A stretch of DNA of 41,243 bases. It comes from Burkholderiales bacterium (lineage in GTDB: Bacteria; Pseudomonadota; Gammaproteobacteria; Burkholderiales; Burkholderiaceae_C). Under the pieces are notes generated by a model, which did no database searches, was not told the origin of the DNA, and saw only the letters and a program-made list of their open reading frames with translations. The stretch is from positions 1 through 41,243 of the forward strand of contig CANNRR010000013.1 in NCBI GenBank assembly GCA_947508055.1. Reading direction: 5' to 3'. Position numbers and translations under genes: made by a program. Below, piece by piece: positions 32,031 through 40,718 of this stretch. How positions within the stretch are numbered: position 1 is the first letter of the stretch; the number at the start of each line of letters is the position of its first letter.

Positions 32031-32696
32031 ATGGCGCACCCAACCATGAACCTGCATATCCAGAACCTCTGCAAACACTATGGCGACACGCCCGTGTTCA
32101 CCAACGTCTCACTGACCGTGGAGCCCGGTGAATTCGTGGCCATCGTGGGCGAGTCGGGCGTGGGTAAATCCACACTGCTGAACTGCATGGCAGGGCTGGA
32201 CCAGTGGGACAGCGGCACCGTGCACCTGGACGGCACCGACATCGGCCAACTGAGCGATGACGCACGGGCTTTGCTGCGCCGCCAGAAGGTGGGCTTTGTG
32301 TTCCAGGCATTTCATGTACTGGGGCATCTGGATGTGACCCAAAACGTGGCCTTACCGCTGTTGCTGCTGAACACTCCAGATGACAACCGCGTACAGGCCA
32401 TGTTGGAAGCAGTCGGGCTGGGGGGCATGGGCGCACGCCTGCCCCAACAGCTCAGTGGCGGTCAGTTGCAGCGGGTCGCTATTGCCCGCGCGCTGGTGCA
32501 CCGCCCCACCCTGCTACTGGCTGACGAGCCCACCGGCAATCTGGACCCGACCACAGCCGCAAAAGTGATGGAAGCACTGGTGTCTCAGACCCGTGTGCAA
32601 GGCACTTCGTTGATTTTGGTCACACACTCAGAAGCCGCCACCGCCCGCGCAGACAGGGTGCTGCATCTGCGGATGGATGGTATTGCGGTGCATTGA
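32031..32696 (+). CDS. LolD/MacB-type ABC transporter ATPase, orphan
   Basis: A 221-residue ATPase with Walker A GESGVGKST, Q-loop VFQAFHVLG, signature LSGGQLQRVAIARAL, Walker B LLLADEPTGNLD and H-loop THSEAA. The TGNLD segment after Walker B places it with the LolD/FtsE/MacB group, which works with FtsX-like permeases on lipoproteins, peptides or cell division. No permease gene of this kind is in the window; downstream is the convergent thiQ-like gene. The start could be ATG 32031 or ATG 32046; neither has a ribosome-binding site, and the later one matches family length slightly better. Confidence 0.88.
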   Translation: MAHPTMNLHIQNLCKHYGDTPVFTNVSLTVEPGEFVAIVGESGVGKSTLLNCMAGLDQWDSGTVHLDGTDIGQLSDDARALLRRQKVGFVFQAFHVLGHLDVTQNVALPLLLLNTPDDNRVQAMLEAVGLGGMGARLPQQLSGGQLQRVAIARALVHRPTLLLADEPTGNLDPTTAAKVMEALVSQTRVQGTSLILVTHSEAATARADRVLHLRMDGIAVH

Positions 32697-32728
32697 CGAT
32701 GGCGGGCAACGCAGGCCGGCTCCCTGAC

Positions 32729-33373
32729 TCACCAAACCCGCTGCAAACTCCCCTGCACCACGCGGTAACCGCTGCTTCCCATGGCCCGGGCTTCGGCTTC
32801 GTCATGGGTGACCAGCACGGCGGCCATGTTGAACTCGGTGATACGCTGGCGAAATTCTTCTCGCAACTGCTGGCGCAATTCGGTGTCCAGCGCCGAGAAC
32901 GGCTCGTCGAGCAGCAGTACGCGCGGTTGCGTGATCAGGGCGCGGGCCAGGGCTACGCGCTGTTGCTCGCCGCCCGAGAGTTGGGTCACCCGTGCCCGAG
33001 CAAAGGCTTGCAGGCCAAAGCGTTCCAGCATGACACGGGCCTGTGCACGGGCATCGGCCTTGCGCCGGCCCTGCTCGATCAGGCCAAAAGCCACGTTGTC
33101 CTGCACGTCCAAATGCGGGAACAGGGCAAAATCCTGAAACATCAGCGCAAAACGCCGCCGCTCGGGTGCCAGATTAGTGATGTTTTGCCCGTCGAACAGC
33201 ACTCGGCCAGCATCCAGCGACTCCAGCCCCGCCACAATCTTCAGCAGCGTGCTTTTGCCGCTACCCGATGGACCCAGAATGGCCACCGTCTCGCCGGGGG
33301 CCACGCACAATGCGACATCACGCAGCAGCACGCGCGCTTCCCAATCTTTGGAAACATCTTGCAATTCAAGCAC
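32729..33373 (-). CDS. thiQ: ThiQ-like ABC transporter ATPase
   Basis: A 214-residue ATPase with Walker A GPSGSGKST, signature LSGGEQQRVALARAL, Walker B LLLDEPFSALD and H-loop THDEAEA. The length and the sequence ALMFQDFALFPHLDVQDNVAFGL fit ThiQ/PotA-type importers. It lies directly downstream of the two-domain permease gene, which it overlaps by 8 bp, and completes a binding protein-permease-ATPase set. Energises uptake of thiamine or thiamine phosphates if the substrate assignment of the receptor is right. It converges on the LolD-like gene with a 32-bp gap. Confidence 0.85.
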   Translation of the reverse strand: MLELQDVSKDWEARVLLRDVALCVAPGETVAILGPSGSGKSTLLKIVAGLESLDAGRVLFDGQNITNLAPERRRFALMFQDFALFPHLDVQDNVAFGLIEQGRRKADARAQARVMLERFGLQAFARARVTQLSGGEQQRVALARALITQPRVLLLDEPFSALDTELRQQLREEFRQRITEFNMAAVLVTHDEAEARAMGSSGYRVVQGSLQRVW

Positions 33374-34967
33374 GCTTCAACTCCCTGGCAAGGTGGCCAG
33401 CAGTACCACCAGTTGACGACCGGGGCTGCTGAGGGCTCGCCGGTGCCGACCACTCAATCAACGCAAACGCCAGCAAAGCCAGGGCCATCAACAAACACGC
33501 CAGTACCAGCGCTGCGTCACGGTTGGCCGTGCCCGGGCGACCCAGATACGCATAGACCAGTGTGGTGAGCGTGGCCCACTCGGGGCGCGACAAGAACAGG
33601 GTGACCGCAAACTCGCCCACCGCAGTCGCCGCTGCAAACGCCATGCCCCGACGCAGTGCCGGGCGCAGCATGGGCAGCGTCACGCGCCAGAACACATGCC
33701 AGGGCGTCGCGCCCAGGGTGCGCGCGGCCTGTGCCAAGTGCGCCGGCATGCTGTCCAACCCCGCCGCCAGCGACTTGGCAACAAACGGATAAGCCAGCAA
33801 CGCATAGGCGCATACCAGCAGACCAAAACTGGCCGTCCATTGCGGGTAGAGCAACAACAATCCAAATGCCACCATGACGGGTGACACAACAAAAGGCAAA
33901 AACGCCAGAGTGCGCAACCACAAAGACTGGCGGGCGGCCAGCGCGTGGGCCAGCCCCAAGCCCGTGGCCAGCGCGACAGCCAGCGCGGTAAAACGCAGGC
34001 TGTTCCACAGCGCTGCCAGCGTGGCATCATCCAGCAGCGCGCTCCAGGCAGGGCCACCCGCAGCAGCGGCACGCCACACAATGGCCAGCAGCGGTGCGGC
34101 GCAAAACAGCACCAGCACAGTTAAGGCACCCCACAGGCTGACCCACTGGTGCCAGCCCTGCGGCCTGCGCCGGGTGACTGCGTCAGCGCGTGCCGGTGTG
34201 GACAGGCGCCGTTCAGTGGCGGCATAGGCCAGCGCCACGACCGCCGTCAGGGCCAGCATCCACAGGGCCAGTGAACCCGCCTGCGCCAGTTGCAACTCAT
34301 GCGCAACCAGGGTGTAGATTTCCACCTCCACCGTGGCGTACTCCTGACCACCCAACACCAGTGCCAGTCCAAAACCGGAGAAACAGTAAAGAAACACCAG
34401 GCACAGCGCCGACATTAACCACGCTGCAATGGACGGCCACTCAATGCGCCAGAACACCCGCCATGCTGTTGCACCCAGAGTACGTGCGGCCGCCACGCGT
34501 GAGGCGCTGACCTGCCCCAGTGCCTCGACCGCGGCGCGCACCACCAGGCACAGATTGAAGAACAGGTTGCCGTAAATCAGTAGCCAGGGGCTGCCCTGCA
34601 AATCCGGGCCACCCATCGCTCGCAACACGCCCTGTGGCCCCATGAGCGCCAGAACACCCATGGCCGCCACCAGAGTGGGCACCACAAAGGGCAGCATCAA
34701 CGCATGCAAAACGACCGCGCGCCCATCAAACTCAAAGCGTGCCAGCACCCAGGCCACCGGCAAGCCCAGTGCCAGCGCCAACACGCATGTCAAGGCAGCT
34801 TGAAAAAATGACCATCCCAACCGCCAACGCAGGTAGCTGTCCTGCAACGGCTCCCACACCGATAGTTGCCCGCCCTCAGCCAATAGGCGCAGCGCAGGTG
34901 CCACCAACAAAGCCAGCAAAAACACCAGCGGTACCGCTGCAAGCATCCAGCTTGCTCTATTTTTCAT
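33366..34967 (-). CDS. thiP: ThiP-like ABC permease with two fused transmembrane domains
   Basis: A 533-residue inner-membrane permease with about twelve predicted helices and two copies of the binding-protein-dependent permease module. Each copy contains an EAA-type loop that contacts the ATPase: ASRVAAARTLGATAWRVFWRIEWP and AHLAQAARTLGATPWHVFWRVTLP. The fused layout is that of ThiP and of FbpB/SfuB iron permeases; the ThiB-like receptor decides for ThiP. The start codon at 34967 lies inside the hairpin of dispersed repeat R6, so the first codons (MKNRAS) are repeat-derived and there is no clear ribosome-binding site. The gap to the receptor gene is 102 bp, most of which is that repeat. Confidence 0.88.
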   Translation of the reverse strand: MKNRASWMLAAVPLVFLLALLVAPALRLLAEGGQLSVWEPLQDSYLRWRLGWSFFQAALTCVLALALGLPVAWVLARFEFDGRAVVLHALMLPFVVPTLVAAMGVLALMGPQGVLRAMGGPDLQGSPWLLIYGNLFFNLCLVVRAAVEALGQVSASRVAAARTLGATAWRVFWRIEWPSIAAWLMSALCLVFLYCFSGFGLALVLGGQEYATVEVEIYTLVAHELQLAQAGSLALWMLALTAVVALAYAATERRLSTPARADAVTRRRPQGWHQWVSLWGALTVLVLFCAAPLLAIVWRAAAAGGPAWSALLDDATLAALWNSLRFTALAVALATGLGLAHALAARQSLWLRTLAFLPFVVSPVMVAFGLLLLYPQWTASFGLLVCAYALLAYPFVAKSLAAGLDSMPAHLAQAARTLGATPWHVFWRVTLPMLRPALRRGMAFAAATAVGEFAVTLFLSRPEWATLTTLVYAYLGRPGTANRDAALVLACLLMALALLAFALIEWSAPASPQQPRSSTGGTAGHLARELKRA

Positions 34968-35010
34968 AGCTGCCTACGCAGTACTGGTGCGGTCTGCTGC
35001 TGTATTTCAA
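34954..35010 (+). repeat. Dispersed repeat copy R6 over the thiP start
   Basis: GCTCTATTTTTCATAGCT is followed by GCCTACGCAGTACT, GTGCGGTCTGC and a TGTATTTC end, aligning without gaps to the miaA copy through the hairpin. The ATG of thiP on the opposite strand is formed by the CAT in the hairpin. The copy therefore separates thiB from thiP and may have replaced the original translation start region. Confidence 0.7.
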
Positions 35011-35069
35011 TGGAAATTCGCAGTCCAAACACTGTATCATGGGGGTGCGCGCCGCAGTATGCGTGTGCA

Positions 35070-36122
35070 TTACTTCAAAACCACTTTAATCCAGCGTTGC
35101 ACCCACTCGGCATTCTTTTCTGCAATGGCTTGTGCGCTGGGGCTGTCAAAGGCTGCCGGCTCCAACGCATAGCGCAGCGCATCGTCGCGCGGCACTGCGG
35201 CGTCCACTGGAAACATCCACATCTCGGTTTGCAAACGTTTTTGCACGGCTGACGAACGCAAAAATTCCACGAACCTGATGGCCGCTGTACGCTCTTTGCC
35301 GCCTTTTACCAGAGCAGCACCCTCGATTTGTCGAAACACACCCCCTGGCAGCGACAGACTGCCCGTCGGTGGCTCGGCGAGTTTGATCTTGCTGAAAAAC
35401 ATTTCGGCTGCAGGGCTGCTGGCGTAGCTCACCACCAGCGGGTGGGCACCGCCGTTATGGCTGAATTCGGTGTAGTAGGCCTCACTCCAACCCTTGGACA
35501 CTTTCAGGCCATTGGCACGCATGCGGGCCCACCAGTCAAACGCCAGGGCCTCGCCCAGGGACCCAATCGTGGCCAGCAAAAACGCATTGCCAGGGCTGGA
35601 GGTTGCCGGGCTTTCCACCACCAACAGGCGCGCATAGGCGGGCTGCGCCAGCTCGTCCAGCGAGCGTGGCAGAACCAGCCCCTTTTTGGCAAACCAGGCC
35701 CTGTCAAAGTTCACGGTGACGTAGCCATAGTCGACCGGGACCAGGTCAGCAGGCAATGTGAAGGGTGTTGCGCCAACGTGCCCCTCAAACGGGTCGAGCA
35801 CCTGGGCCGCCTGGGCCTTGCCGGCCAGCACATTGTCAATGCCAAAAACCACATCGGCCAGCGGGTTGGCGCGGGTGAGAATGAGCTTGTTGAGCATCTC
35901 ACCGGCGTCCCCGGCCTTGGTGATACGCAGCGTCACGCCAGCCTCCTTTTCAAATTGCGTCAACAGGGGCTTGGGCAATGCAAAGGAAGCGTGGGTCAAG
36001 AGCCGCAACTCTGCGGCGTGCGTCAGGCAGGCGCTGCCGGCCAGCAACAAAACCGCGCACAAACGCACCGTCCTGACGGCATACGACAAACTTTGAAAAG
36101 AAGAATCGGGATAATGAAACAA
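35070..36122 (-). CDS. thiB: ThiB-like periplasmic substrate-binding protein
   Basis: An exported receptor of up to 350 residues. The hydrophobic core LCAVLLLAGSACLTHA is the signal peptide. ThiB hallmarks are VDYGYVTVNFDRAWF, LLVVESPATSSPGNAFLLATIG, GWSEAYYTEFSHNGG and VVSYASSPAAEMFF, which contact thiamine or its phosphates in the E. coli protein. The frame opens with TTG 36122; a GTG at 36068 would give a shorter, more usual signal peptide (MRLCAVLLLAG), so the start is uncertain. It is the first gene of thiBPQ. No TPP riboswitch could be found upstream, although such genes often have one. Divergent from the potassium channel gene. Confidence 0.88.
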   Translation of the reverse strand: MFHYPDSSFQSLSYAVRTVRLCAVLLLAGSACLTHAAELRLLTHASFALPKPLLTQFEKEAGVTLRITKAGDAGEMLNKLILTRANPLADVVFGIDNVLAGKAQAAQVLDPFEGHVGATPFTLPADLVPVDYGYVTVNFDRAWFAKKGLVLPRSLDELAQPAYARLLVVESPATSSPGNAFLLATIGSLGEALAFDWWARMRANGLKVSKGWSEAYYTEFSHNGGAHPLVVSYASSPAAEMFFSKIKLAEPPTGSLSLPGGVFRQIEGAALVKGGKERTAAIRFVEFLRSSAVQKRLQTEMWMFPVDAAVPRDDALRYALEPAAFDSPSAQAIAEKNAEWVQRWIKVVLK

Positions 36123-36160
36123 ACGCGGTCTTTCGGTTCACCATGGGAGGGCGGATCAGT

Positions 36161-36189
36161 GGTGGGGCATTCTAGCGACCTGCCCCGCC
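36161..36189. other. Strong hairpin in the thiB/potassium channel spacer
   Basis: GGTGGGGCA (36161-36169) pairs with TGCCCCGCC (36181-36189), nine pairs including one G-T, around an 11-base loop. It lies 45 bp before the channel start codon and 38 bp before the thiB TTG. It may be a 5'-leader structure or a protein-binding site. It does not match the TPP riboswitch. Confidence 0.4.
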
Positions 36190-36233
36190 CAGGCCATTGG
36201 TGTTTGCTCCGTTGAAATAGCCACCTCTATCCT

Positions 36234-37889
36234 ATGCGACAAAAATCAAAGCGCTCGACCCACAGACTTCTGGCACTCTTGACCTTGCTGCCAATGGCCG
36301 TGCTCGTGCTCGGCCTGCTCTACATGCTGGGCATGACCTATCTGGAAGGCCACCCGCGCACATTCCTGCAAGGGCTGCAATGGGCCTCCGAAACCATGAC
36401 GAACACGGGCTATGGAGCAGACAACCACTGGGACCACCCGGTTATGGCACTGTTTGTCATCGTCACGCCGTTCATTGGCCAGTTTTTGGTTTTCCTGATT
36501 TTTCCGGTGCTGGTGCTGCCCTATTTTGAAGAAAAATTCGAGGTCCGCATGCAGCATGAACTGCCACCCATGGCGGGCAACGTGCTGTTCTACCGCTATG
36601 GCCCGGCCATAGAGTCGGTGGTAGTGGAATTTGACAACGCCAACAGCCCCTTTGTGATTTTTGAAGAAAACATGGTGCTGGCGCGCAGCCTGCGCGATCG
36701 GGGCTACAACGTGGTGTTTGGCAAACTGTCTGAAGACCCATCGGTACTCGAGCGCATCCATGAGGCACGTGCCGTGGTCACCAACGCAGGCGACCATGCC
36801 AATGCGACCTGCACCCTGCTGGCCCGCGAATATGGCTTTGCTGGCCCGCTCTATGCCCTGGCGGACGACCCGCTCTACCGCGCACCCATGGTGCAAATCG
36901 GCGCCACTGAAGTATTCACCCCGGCGCATGTGCTCGGTGCTGCGCTAGCCTCGCGCGCCAGCAACCGTATCAGCCCGCCCGCTGAGGGTATGCACCTGTT
37001 GGGCACGCAGGTTGGGATGGCCGAGTTCCGGGTGCGCGCCGGAAGCCCGCTGGCCGGCAAGCGGCTTGGAGACTTGCACTTGCGCGAACAGCATGGTGTG
37101 TCCGTCATCGGCCAATGGTTGGGTGGCGCATTTACGACCACCAAGGGACCGGACACACAGGTCGAGCCCGGTGCGATCATGGTGGTGGTTGGCGGACACG
37201 CCAATCTGGAAAAAGTGGAGCGCATGGCCATGCCCATCCGCCGGGCCGGACCGATTGTGGTGGCAGGCTTTGGTGCGGTTGGGCAAAAGGTTATCGAAAT
37301 GCTGCAAGACGCCGGTGAGACGTGCACCGTGATTGACCGGTTGGCCGCGCCGGGGGTTGACGTGGTGGGCAGCGTGCTGGAGCGCGCAAGTCTCGATAAG
37401 GCCCGGGTGCGGGAAGCCAGCGCGGTGGTGCTGGCACTCAGCGACGACAGTGAATCCGTCTTTGCCACCGCCGTGGTGCGCGACTATGCACCCGAGGTGC
37501 CGCTGATCGTTCGGGTGCTGCGCACACCCAACACGGCGCGGCTGTACCGCTCGGGCGCCGATTTCGCCATTTCAGTCGGGCAAGTGGCCGGTCAAATCCT
37601 GGCCTATCACCTGCTGGGCGAGCAGACCATTCACGTGGAAAACCGGGTCAAGTTCATCCGCGTGAACGCGGCCAACCTGGTGGGTGAGCACCCCTGGCGC
37701 TGCGAAGCGCTTGAACGCACCGGCGCCAAGATCGTGGCGGTGGAGCGCGACCACGAGGTGCTGGTGGAGTTCGACCGTGGCTTCCTAGTGCGTGCCGATG
37801 ACACGTTGTTTGTCTGCGGCTCGGTCAACAGCCTGGAGCGCTACCAGCGAGAGTTTCTGGCCCGCACCGCGCCCGAGGCGCGGGCTTGA
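36234..37889 (+). CDS. Two-helix potassium channel with two RCK (TrkA-N/TrkA-C) domains
   Basis: A 551-residue inner-membrane channel. Helix 1 (about 11-36), a pore loop with filter TNTGYGAD (Thr58-Gly-Tyr-Gly61) and helix 2 (about 69-97) form the channel; four subunits would make the pore. Two tandem RCK units follow. The first (about 113-330) has lost the GxGxxG dinucleotide motif (YRYGPA), whereas the second (about 340-545) keeps VAGFGAVG and the acid after it. This single-gene, double-RCK plan is that of GsuK and related MthK-like channels, gated by nucleotides or calcium. The gene stands alone; its stop is 4 bp from the end of the convergent glycosyltransferase gene. Confidence 0.88.
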   Translation: MRQKSKRSTHRLLALLTLLPMAVLVLGLLYMLGMTYLEGHPRTFLQGLQWASETMTNTGYGADNHWDHPVMALFVIVTPFIGQFLVFLIFPVLVLPYFEEKFEVRMQHELPPMAGNVLFYRYGPAIESVVVEFDNANSPFVIFEENMVLARSLRDRGYNVVFGKLSEDPSVLERIHEARAVVTNAGDHANATCTLLAREYGFAGPLYALADDPLYRAPMVQIGATEVFTPAHVLGAALASRASNRISPPAEGMHLLGTQVGMAEFRVRAGSPLAGKRLGDLHLREQHGVSVIGQWLGGAFTTTKGPDTQVEPGAIMVVVGGHANLEKVERMAMPIRRAGPIVVAGFGAVGQKVIEMLQDAGETCTVIDRLAAPGVDVVGSVLERASLDKARVREASAVVLALSDDSESVFATAVVRDYAPEVPLIVRVLRTPNTARLYRSGADFAISVGQVAGQILAYHLLGEQTIHVENRVKFIRVNAANLVGEHPWRCEALERTGAKIVAVERDHEVLVEFDRGFLVRADDTLFVCGSVNSLERYQREFLARTAPEARA

Positions 37890-37893
37890 ACCG

Positions 37894-40704
37894 TCATGCA
37901 ACTTGCGGACCGCTGGACAATGCGCCTAGAAAGACTGACCGAGCGATGCGCACTCTGGCGACAAAGCTTTGGCTGACGGCATAAAAGACGTCCGCAGCCG
38001 CCCGCGACTCCAGGCTCTCGCCGGACCCTTCTGACCAGGCGGGTGCATGCAGACAGCCTACCGTGGTGCTCGCCAAAACCAGTTGCCAGTCACGCCCCAG
38101 TGCATACCACTCTGACTGGCTTCTGGGTCGTGAGCCAAACCAGCTTCTGTGGCCTGCGACCACATCCATCCACTCCCCATAGTGCGACAGGATTTGGCGG
38201 GTGCCATACCCGGTTGAACGGGCACAGCGCAGGGTCTGCAACTGAATCTCTCCGGTGTCTGTGCTCCGCCCCATTGCTACCAGGCGCTTGTTCCAGCGAA
38301 GCGGCAAACCGCGAAGGCGGCGCAGACCGCTGTCGATGACGAGCCACGGCAGAAAAGCGAGGCAAACGACAGCGGCTATGAAGCGTGAGAACCATCCTGC
38401 CCGAACAACCCCGACAGGCTGGAGGTCGAGCAGCAGTCCATCAGACCTGGGCAATGTGGTCCTCACCCCTAAGCGCAAGTGCTGAACACTGCACCCGTTG
38501 ACCACCGCCTCGTCAAGTTCCAGACCCTGGCCTACAAACGTTTGCGGCAGCACAAGGCTGTTGCCCACCGTGGCGCCGCTTGAAATTACGACATCATGGG
38601 TCAGCACCGTGCCTGGACCCAAACTGGCACCTGCCGCGACGAAACATCCGGGGCCGATCAGCACAGGGCCTTCGATGACGGCACCCGGATGAATAGTGGC
38701 GTCCGGACTGTGGGCACCCCAGGCGGTCCGCAACCACGTTGCCGGAACTCTCTCCAACGCTTCATTGGTCATTGCCAGATGCTGGGCATTGAGCAACTGC
38801 CCAGCATTCGCAACAGCCACAAACTCGCTTGGATCCAGCAGATGCAATTGCGTAGCCTGTTGGCAGAGGAACGCCCCCATGACGCACTCATCACTGTGCT
38901 GAGCGGGAGCGCGCAGCAATTCGGCAGTTGTACTGCCCCACCCGGCCCAGGCCATGCCTGTCTGCTCATGGACTGTTGCTGCCATTTGGTCCTCTTCGAT
39001 CAGAGACGAGAGTGTCGCGTCATTCACCAACCGGTCTGCGTGGCCCAGCAGTACCCGTTGCCGATTGGGTAGCCCCATTGAACGCAAAAGTCCGTAGGGA
39101 GTAGCAGAATTCTTGGCCAGGTGCCAGCGCAACTGAACGCCCCAGCGCTCTCCCTGACCGAGAACCCGGCGCAACTCCTCCGGTCGCGAGCTCACCACGA
39201 GATCGATGTGACGAACCCCGTGGTTGGCAAGCTGTTCAATAGCGCGCTCGACAAAAGTAGTCCACCCGAAAGGCAGCAGGGCCGACGGAAAATCATTCGG
39301 TACCGGTACCTCATTGGGTGCTGTCGAAGTCGCGAAAAGCACGGTACGCAAGCCACCAGTCCCACCCATCACTGCGGGCTCAACCGATCGCTCCTCGACA
39401 AAATCGTCGCCGGCCGGCGACCGCAAGCCCAGACGTTGAAGAACAATCCTGCCCAGAAAGGTAAAGTTTCCGACCAGGTAGCGACGCCACATGCGTGATG
39501 GCTCCTGCATCAGACGGTAAATCCACTCCAGGCCACTGTCTCTCATCCATAGCGGTGCGCGATTGATGCGCCCAGACACGAAGTCAAACAGCCCCCCTAC
39601 GCCAATAGCCACTTTCACTCCGAGTTGATGGAGATGCCGATCAATGAACACATCCTGCATCGGCACGCCTCGAGCCACCAGCACCACGTCAGCCCAACTG
39701 GCGCTCACCTCCGCTGCAACCTCGCCTTCCTGTGCGACGCTAAAGAAGCCGTCCCGCACACCGACAATACGCAGGTCTGGCCACCGCTGGCCAATTACCT
39801 CGGCCACGCGTTCGGCCACGCCAGGCTGCCCGCCCAACAAGAATATGCTGACACCCCGGCGCTCAAACATCTCGCACAAGCGCGGAAACAGGTCGGTACC
39901 GTTGACATTTTGCTTAAGTGGGACACCCAGCAAATCTGCCGCGATCTTGATGCCGATTCCATCGGGCAACACCATTTCGGCACGCGCCAGCAAACGCCGA
40001 TAGCCACGGTCATGCGCTGCGATATTGACGCAGGCCGGGTTGACAAAACTCACCTGCTGCGCGCGGGTGCCCTCAAGCATTTTTGAAATTCGGGCCACTG
40101 CCTGTTCCATGTTGACGTTATCAAATGAAACATCGCCGACACAAATTCGTCCGGCACTGGCTTCTCGGGGCGAAGGCATCCAGACCACGAGCAGCGAGCG
40201 CAGCAGCAACGCAAAATCGTGGCGCAACCCGCGTCGTCGAAGGTATTCAAGGTTGGCATCCAGTTCAGACCCAAAGTCCACTGCAGTGCGCCTGCGCATC
40301 GCCCAAATGCTGATCAGGCCAGGCCTCACCCTTATTAGAGCGGGGTGATAGTCTTCGTACGAATTTGCAGCAATTGCCGTGTGGCCAACCCACGCCATCT
40401 GGCCCTGCAAGATATTGAACAACACGGGCCAGTGGCTCATCCCAATACTGTCAAAAAGGCGCCCCATAAAGGTGTCACACAAATCGATCCTCCAGCGCTT
40501 GAAGACCTGGTTATCGCAACCGAGATACGTGTCGCTGCTCAGTCGACCAACCAAAAGCCCTATGGCCATGGGAACGACAAGCAACGCGAGCGCCAGCAGC
40601 GCCAGGGCAATGTCCATACCGCGGAGCTGCCGGTCCACGCGCTCGTCTAAACTTGTTCCAGGGTCGCCGGGCAGGCCAATGTTTTCAGTCAACCAACTTG
40701 TCAT
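37894..40704 (-). CDS. Fused glycosyltransferase: degenerate sugar transferase + WecG/TagA (GT26) + nucleotidyltransferase/beta-helix
   Basis: A 936-residue protein with several modules. Residues about 28-175 align with bacterial sugar transferases (hydrophobic helix, RWRIDLCDTFMGRL, NILQGQMAWVG), but the catalytic Asp-Glu of SIDELPQL in its neighbour is Ser-His in MSHWPVL, so this part is probably inactive. Residues about 186-425 form a GT26 domain with VNPACVNIA, LPDGIG (catalytic Asp248) and VNGTDLF. Residues about 450-640 look like a sugar nucleotidyltransferase (ALLPFGWTTFVERAIEQL) without an obvious GxGTRL loop. A left-handed beta-helix (about 670-745, hexapeptides such as TIHPGAVIEG) and a C-terminal part with a hydrophobic helix follow. 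It would act at the inner membrane in exopolysaccharide assembly, 14 bp after the sugar transferase gene. Confidence 0.82.
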   Translation of the reverse strand: MTSWLTENIGLPGDPGTSLDERVDRQLRGMDIALALLALALLVVPMAIGLLVGRLSSDTYLGCDNQVFKRWRIDLCDTFMGRLFDSIGMSHWPVLFNILQGQMAWVGHTAIAANSYEDYHPALIRVRPGLISIWAMRRRTAVDFGSELDANLEYLRRRGLRHDFALLLRSLLVVWMPSPREASAGRICVGDVSFDNVNMEQAVARISKMLEGTRAQQVSFVNPACVNIAAHDRGYRRLLARAEMVLPDGIGIKIAADLLGVPLKQNVNGTDLFPRLCEMFERRGVSIFLLGGQPGVAERVAEVIGQRWPDLRIVGVRDGFFSVAQEGEVAAEVSASWADVVLVARGVPMQDVFIDRHLHQLGVKVAIGVGGLFDFVSGRINRAPLWMRDSGLEWIYRLMQEPSRMWRRYLVGNFTFLGRIVLQRLGLRSPAGDDFVEERSVEPAVMGGTGGLRTVLFATSTAPNEVPVPNDFPSALLPFGWTTFVERAIEQLANHGVRHIDLVVSSRPEELRRVLGQGERWGVQLRWHLAKNSATPYGLLRSMGLPNRQRVLLGHADRLVNDATLSSLIEEDQMAATVHEQTGMAWAGWGSTTAELLRAPAQHSDECVMGAFLCQQATQLHLLDPSEFVAVANAGQLLNAQHLAMTNEALERVPATWLRTAWGAHSPDATIHPGAVIEGPVLIGPGCFVAAGASLGPGTVLTHDVVISSGATVGNSLVLPQTFVGQGLELDEAVVNGCSVQHLRLGVRTTLPRSDGLLLDLQPVGVVRAGWFSRFIAAVVCLAFLPWLVIDSGLRRLRGLPLRWNKRLVAMGRSTDTGEIQLQTLRCARSTGYGTRQILSHYGEWMDVVAGHRSWFGSRPRSQSEWYALGRDWQLVLASTTVGCLHAPAWSEGSGESLESRAAADVFYAVSQSFVARVRIARSVFLGALSSGPQVA

Positions 40705-40718
40705 GACTTACTCCTGAA

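Noticed and set aside
36123..36233. Possible TPP riboswitch before thiB
   Set aside because: Neither strand shows the CTGAGA and the later conserved THI-box blocks; only a simple hairpin is present.
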